Assembly: GCA_029834535.1 (NCBI GenBank)
Contig: JAQMWT010000464.1
Span: forward strand, 62,001-126,000
Source of the DNA: Chrysophaeum taylorii
Taxonomy: Eukaryota > Sar > Pelagophyceae > Pelagomonadales > Pelagomonadaceae
Reading direction: 5' to 3'
Length of the DNA: 64,000 nucleotides
The notes below the pieces were generated by a model. The model searched no databases. It was not told the DNA's origin and worked only from the letters and a program-made list of their open reading frames with translations. Of this stretch, positions 59,743 through 64,000 are shown one piece after another. Numbering within the stretch: position 1 is the stretch's first letter; every line of letters starts with the position of its first letter. A program made the translations under genes and the position numbers.

Positions 59743-61983
59743 TCAAGTTAATGGCTGCATATTTTGCTGAACAAGCTTGTTCTGTTTCCGAAGATTGAGA
59801 ACCAAAGGGCGAATCCACGGGCGATCTGGTAAAACTCTATGGAATAGGTAGTTGTAGTATGCCAGTAGATCCCTGTTTTCATGGTATCGCTTGAGGGGAA
59901 ATGCGAGGGAACGAAGTTCGAGTTGCTTGTCGCGAGCGATGTTGTAAGTGAGACAAGGGAGAGCAGGTAAATTAGCTGCTACGTAGTGTATGGGTATACG
60001 TACATCTTTGTCTATGCGGCTCGTGACAGCGCTGAGCTTTGGCTCAGCTCGATCATTGAACAGAGTAGTCAGGTTCGTCTGGTTCCACTCGAGCATGCTC
60101 AGGATAGCGAGATGTCGGTCATGCACTGGCTGAAGACATAAAGCGAAGTCGATCTTAACATAGCCAACTTGTGGATGATCTGGTAGGGGAACAACAATGT
60201 TACGTGTTAACATCATGTGTGATGCACGTTGTTGTCCTGTAGCCGTCTGAATAACAATCGGCGCGTATTTGGAGTCCAGTGGAATTATATGATTGGGTAT
60301 TGCAAAATCATAAGTGGACATCAATGAGATGGTAGCACAAGAGTCAAAATATAGAAAAGAGCAATGTGGGGGGACACTGTTTACCTTCATGTAGTTGGTG
60401 AGGAAGGCGTTTTCCGACTGTGGGCAAGTAGTGGAGAGGCTGGCTGTGAAAAAGTTCTCCAGCAATAACAGATTCGTTGGAATAATAATCGGTTGAACAG
60501 GTGGTGATGGTTCGTCAGCCTCATCAGCCATGCCGTGCTTTTCATCAAATGACGATAGCGAAGTATGATCGGCATCCCTTTTGGTTTCGGCTTGTGATGG
60601 TATGTTGAGGGCAGATTGGACCTGTGAAGATAGCGAGGACAATAATGCTGGTGGTAAAGCCGAGATGGCGGAAGCGGTAAAGAGGTTAGGCACGGTATTG
60701 GAAGGATTACCCTGTGTGTTTGTAGTAGGAGGAGTTGCCTTTGGGGTGGGAGCAGTAACAACAGTATGGTGTTGTGGCTCCACGTAGTTTAACGACTTTT
60801 CGGTCGAGGATAGATGAACGTCTACATCATAAATGATGTCTTCTGCAAACATGAGCTGTTCGTTTAGACGAAGTAAACTACTGTTGTCCTCAGTAGATGT
60901 CGTTGACAGAATGTCAGCTGATTGTAATAGAGTCTCAAATAACTTGTTGATATTCTGTTGTAGCTGAGCCGTGGTATCATTATCTGTCACATGCTTCGTA
61001 AGTTCACTACACTGTTCTCGCAGGGTGTTTAAGGTGTGGTTTGTTCGATCTAATAATTTCATGTTAGACCGAGAGGACCTGTCAAAAGTGCGGGGGTAAA
61101 TTGGACGGTCATGGGACTGTCCAGCAGTTTTCTTGGTGACGTAAGAATCACCAGAACGATAATACGATAAATCGCTGCGAGAGAAAGGCTGGCGAGCATC
61201 ATTAGAGTTACGCAAGCGTCTAGCATTAAACGTGGAAGATGTACCAGGTTCGGACGAAGTGATGAAGGCGAGTGTGTTAGCAGTTTGAGTCAGACTTTCG
61301 TCTGCTGAGTCCAGAGTGTTTGTAAGTAGTAACTTTGGCTTTGGTTGAGAAGATAAACCTTCGACATAAGTTTCCCAAGAAGCAGGGCGTTCTAAGCGTC
61401 TTTTGTTCGACCCATTTGATACTACATTGTATAGGTCTAATGCGTATTCTAAAATGTAGCTAGGGTTGGTAGGGTGACACAATCGTTCAGCTTCTGGCAC
61501 AGGCCGAGATGAAGATCGGGTTTCATACATATAACACCAATCTACCCAACCACGATCGTAACGATTGTTGCTGGTATTATCGGCATAATGCCGATGTATC
61601 TCTTCATAGATTTTTCTACAAAGAGTACCAAAGTCGAATTGAAGGTCAGTCTCTTCCTGGTTAAGTTGGTAAGAGATTTGCCTAAATGCTAGGACAGCTT
61701 CGATAAATACATGGACATACCAGTTAGGATTATAAACAACAGAGTTAAATTGCTGTTTCAAATAGGACACATCAGTAGTCGTAACAGACTCGTAGTGACT
61801 AAAGGCGATGAGCATAATGGCTCGAGCCTTGTTGGGTAAATAACTTTTGTTGTATACCTCATTGATGGCGGGCCAGGCCGCAAGTGCTGGTTTTCCAACA
61901 CTTTCAAGATTGAAGTAAGTATGCAAGAATGTAGCATACGTCTTCTGATAAGTGTGCCAGTCAGCAGCAGTTAACGAAAACAT
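59743..61983 (-). CDS. Copia-type element: Gag-like and protease region
   Basis: 746 residues from an ATG. The first 300 residues are helical and Gag-like in position. A low-complexity linker follows. Near residue 540 an aspartic-protease-like stretch (SFLYFDSCATISLMSTYDF) with a following hydrophobic strand pattern fits a retropepsin-type domain. Confidence 0.72.
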   Translation of the reverse strand: MFSLTAADWHTYQKTYATFLHTYFNLESVGKPALAAWPAINEVYNKSYLPNKARAIMLIAFSHYESVTTTDVSYLKQQFNSVVYNPNWYVHVFIEAVLAFRQISYQLNQEETDLQFDFGTLCRKIYEEIHRHYADNTSNNRYDRGWVDWCYMYETRSSSRPVPEAERLCHPTNPSYILEYALDLYNVVSNGSNKRRLERPASWETYVEGLSSQPKPKLLLTNTLDSADESLTQTANTLAFITSSEPGTSSTFNARRLRNSNDARQPFSRSDLSYYRSGDSYVTKKTAGQSHDRPIYPRTFDRSSRSNMKLLDRTNHTLNTLREQCSELTKHVTDNDTTAQLQQNINKLFETLLQSADILSTTSTEDNSSLLRLNEQLMFAEDIIYDVDVHLSSTEKSLNYVEPQHHTVVTAPTPKATPPTTNTQGNPSNTVPNLFTASAISALPPALLSSLSSQVQSALNIPSQAETKRDADHTSLSSFDEKHGMADEADEPSPPVQPIIIPTNLLLLENFFTASLSTTCPQSENAFLTNYMKVNSVPPHCSFLYFDSCATISLMSTYDFAIPNHIIPLDSKYAPIVIQTATGQQRASHMMLTRNIVVPLPDHPQVGYVKIDFALCLQPVHDRHLAILSMLEWNQTNLTTLFNDRAEPKLSAVTSRIDKDVRIPIHYVAANLPALPCLTYNIARDKQLELRSLAFPLKRYHENRDLLAYYNYLFHRVLPDRPWIRPLVLNLRKQNKLVQQNMQPLT

Positions 61984-62040
61984 GGTAACAGGGGCACGAA
62001 CACGGGTGTCGAAAGCTAGTGCCTTCGGGTGCGCGCGATT

Positions 62041-62466
62041 TTAGATTCGTTCCTCTTCTAAGAAACGGGAATTGATTTCAGGACGTAGTGCCTTGACTTC
62101 ATAGTCGTAACAGACACTAGCTAGCTGAGCTACTTCTGCATCAGGTAAGTGGGGGAAAGCTTCGTTGGTGAAATGCCATTCCTGATACTCAGGGGGCAAT
62201 TCATCAACAGCTAAACGGAGATCAGCAGCCCTATCGGTCTTCCATTCCAGGAAAACGCGATCGAGAATTTGATTCCGGAGGATCTCGTAGTCCTTGCATG
62301 ACCGAGTATATGCTTCGTACGAGTCGTACTCGAGGAAGGCATCGGCATGACTGGACCGTAACAATTGCTTAATGTGCTTGATTTGCAAGGATACCTTGCG
62401 AGTCTGAAGCTGAAACCGATTTCCTGTGATCGCCTTGGGTGCGGCTCGTGCTGCGTGTTCTGCCAT
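62041..62466 (-). CDS. Copia-type element: first short ORF
   Basis: Open frame from about 62601; the first ATG is at 62466, giving about 141 residues. Charged and helical, no known domain. It lies between the 5' LTR leader and the Gag-like frame and may be an accessory or N-terminal Gag piece. Confidence 0.45.
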   Translation of the reverse strand: MAEHAARAAPKAITGNRFQLQTRKVSLQIKHIKQLLRSSHADAFLEYDSYEAYTRSCKDYEILRNQILDRVFLEWKTDRAADLRLAVDELPPEYQEWHFTNEAFPHLPDAEVAQLASVCYDYEVKALRPEINSRFLEEERI

Positions 62467-62989
62467 AGCAGTTGACGGGGAACCTGTGGGTTCAGTCACG
62501 CAGTTGACACTGTCTAGACATTCTAAGGGGGTCTGTCTATCGGTGTCTATGTACACTCGTCGTTTTCGATGGAAAGATGTGTCTATATGACGACTGTGCA
62601 AGCTGTGAGTCCAGAGTAGTGTCGCTAAGCGTAGTCACTCAGGCAGCTGGTTAGTTTTGGTGCTCTCAAGGAGCTTATTAAGTGCATTGCCATGGAATGC
62701 ACGAGTGGGCGTACCCAAAATATTCCATAACATGTGTGCAAGAGTACAGGTTAGCCAATTACACACACATCAACATTGACATGACAATACGATGCTATGA
62801 ACAGGTGCACACAAGGTTACACGATCCCGTGTGCAAAAAAGTATTATATACAGCCCAATGGTAATGGCGTTGTATTCACAAGTGTGTTTTCGTGGCGAGG
62901 CTGAACAGGCGCGGTAACTGTTCAAAACCCATAGGTTACGTGCACGTTTTAACACATGGTTTCTCAGGGACCCGCCTGGGCCCATAACC

Positions 62990-63305
62990 TGCAGAGCATT
63001 AGCAAGCAGTGGTAAGTCACCTGGGAAACCATCCCGTATCATCATGAACGTCCGGAAGTATTTAATTCGGGGAATGAAAAGGTATGTCCCCTATATCCTC
63101 AGAACACGACAGGCGGCATCTAGAACTACACGAGAAAGGTAATGTGTGTAGCGCCACATACCTCGAGACGCGCTAGACCATGATGATGAGCGTAGGCACA
63201 AATCAGAGGACTAATTGATTGTGTAGAAAGGACGAAGAAGGGTAAGGAAGGGATCACGTTCTCAACGGACGGATAAGGGTAAGAGGCAGCAGATTTCTCT
63301 GTGCA
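62990..63305 (-). repeat. 5' LTR of the Copia-type element
   Basis: About 316 bp, TG...CA ends. Immediately inside it on the minus strand is GGTTATGGGCCCAGGCGGG, the expected position of a primer-binding site, but I could not match it to a tRNA. Confidence 0.9.
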
Positions 63306-63440
63306 ACCGCATTCCACGCTCCACTCGCAAGAAGCACCACGCTCTCTACTAGAGAGGATGCCTTTTTGCTAAAGGAAAACACGAGTAGCACGCTGTTCGC
63401 GCGTACTCGGTTACACTTTTATATGATCTTTTTGAAGGGT

Positions 63441-63456
63441 GGTGTTAAGAAACACC
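63441..63456 (-). terminator. Histone mRNA 3' stem-loop (H2A)
   Basis: On the minus strand GGTGTTTCTTAACACC: 6-bp stem, TCTT loop, followed by ACCC, beginning 25 bp after the H2A stop codon. Confidence 0.85.
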
Positions 63457-63481
63457 AGTGTGTGTTGTGGAATGAGCGCGC

Positions 63482-63886
63482 TCAAGAGGAGGTTGCCTTG
63501 GACTTGGATTTTTTTGGGAGAAGGACGGCGTGAATGTTGGGGAGGACGCCGCCCGAGGCGATCGTCACACCGCCGAGGAGCTTGTTGAGCTCCTCGTCAT
63601 TGCGCACGGCGAGCTGGAGGTGTCGCGGGATAATGCGAGACTTTTTGTTGTCGCGCGCCGCGTTGCCCGCGAGCTCGAGAATCTCGGCACAGAGGTACTC
63701 GAGAACAGCAGCGAGGTAGACCGGCGCACCGGCGCCGATGCGCGTCGCGTACTTGCCTTGCTTGAGGTAGCGGCCGACGCGGCCCACGGGGAACTGAAGC
63801 CCCGCCTTGGTAGACTTGGTAGTCGTCTTGCCGGTGCCCGTGCCGGTCTTGCCCTTGCCGCGTCCGCCTTTGCCTTTGCCCGACAT
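63482..63886 (-). CDS. H2A: Histone H2A
   Basis: 134 codons from the ATG at 63886. A Gly/Lys-rich tail with several TGTGK-like repeats leads to [38 protein letters not shown], the H2A fold including the acidic patch region ([19 protein letters not shown]). The C-terminus is [18 protein letters not shown]. No SQ-E/D-phi motif, so it is a core-type H2A rather than H2A.X, and the docking region is not H2A.Z-like. The upstream reading that extends beyond 63886 is leader. It faces H2B across the inserted retroelement. Confidence 0.98.
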   Translation of the reverse strand: MSGKGKGGRGKGKTGTGTGKTTTKSTKAGLQFPVGRVGRYLKQGKYATRIGAGAPVYLAAVLEYLCAEILELAGNAARDNKKSRIIPRHLQLAVRNDEELNKLLGGVTIASGGVLPNIHAVLLPKKSKSKATSS

Positions 63887-64000
63887 GATGATGATTTGTT
63901 GCTGCGAGGGAGAAGAAATGATGGATATAGGGAAGATTCGCAGCGAGCGACACAGGACGGCACACACACCTGGTGAAGTGTTGCTTTGCGAACGATCTGC

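Larger units (their letters stand above)
51211..63305 (-). mobile_element. Copia-type LTR retroelement (Pseudoviridae-like), 12.1 kb, with additional genes
   Basis: Bounded by direct repeats of about 315 bp that begin TG and end CA, and flanked on both sides by ACCGC (51206-51210 and 63306-63310), a 5-bp target duplication. A purine tract GAGGGGG lies directly before the 3' LTR on the minus strand. The order from the 5' end is: leader, short ORF, Gag-like/protease ORF, methyltransferase-like ORF, unknown ORF, integrase ORF, reverse transcriptase/RNase H ORF, large downstream ORF. Integrase before reverse transcriptase defines the Copia class. It looks largely whole, with long open frames. The LTRs differ at about a dozen substitutions and two indels (roughly 4%), so the insertion is not brand new. 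It is clearly more AT-rich than the host genes. Confidence 0.92.

Noticed and set aside
62960-62989. Primer-binding site assignment next to the 5' LTR
   Set aside because: The position is right, but I could not match the sequence to the 3' end or an internal part of a known tRNA.

Overview
The window looks like nuclear DNA of a flagellated, photosynthetic protist with a red-algal-derived secondary plastid. A stramenopile alga, perhaps pelagophyte-like, is my best guess. The reasons are GC-rich genes packed tens of bases apart on both strands, very short GT-AG introns (39 to 53 nt in the five I can define), presequences resembling signal peptide plus transit peptide with a Phe near the cleavage point, a BBS1 gene (cilium), a hybrid histidine kinase, an exostosin-like glycosyltransferase and a sulfatase. 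The taxon is inference; no ribosomal or organellar marker is present.

Layout: 1-3.2 kb holds an unrecognised acidic, coiled-coil coding region on the minus strand that runs off the left edge and contains a 296-bp tandem duplication. 3.9-10.4 kb holds three fragments of one repeat family, which I read as Helitron remnants (PIF1-type helicase C-terminus, TC-type 5' ends), mixed with a TPR protein, a mitochondrial inner-membrane peptidase and a type II thioesterase. 10.4-25.2 kb is a compact host gene block (two MFS transporters, ABC1-type kinase, plastid acyltransferase, GST-like protein, sulfatase, DUF455 ferritin-like protein, a membrane protein). 25.2-28.4 kb and 42.3-47.2 kb are gene-poor; the second holds two decayed copies of an FG-GAP-type gene segment. 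28.4-42.2 kb is a second dense block (exostosin, hybrid histidine kinase, nucleotide-sugar transporter, BBS1, aspartate aminotransferase, SGNH hydrolase and small unknowns), much of it in divergent pairs whose start codons are only 41 to 120 bp apart. 47.3-48.5 kb is a two-exon glycosyltransferase.

48.6-64 kb is a core histone cluster (H3, H4, H2B, H2A). Each gene is followed by the same 16-nt stem-loop, so the mRNAs are probably of the stem-loop-ending type. A 12.1-kb Copia-type LTR retroelement (51211-63305, minus strand, flanked by the 5-bp duplication ACCGC) lies between H2B and H2A. Besides protease, integrase and reverse transcriptase regions it carries extra reading frames, one of which resembles a C5 cytosine DNA methyltransferase.

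The most unusual signals are that methyltransferase-like frame and a 22-bp DNA motif (core GTTTAACGACGTTTCGGTC). The motif recurs five times inside the retroelement and four times in the unrelated-looking coding region at the left edge, nearly always read as the peptide T-x-x-S-L-N-Y.
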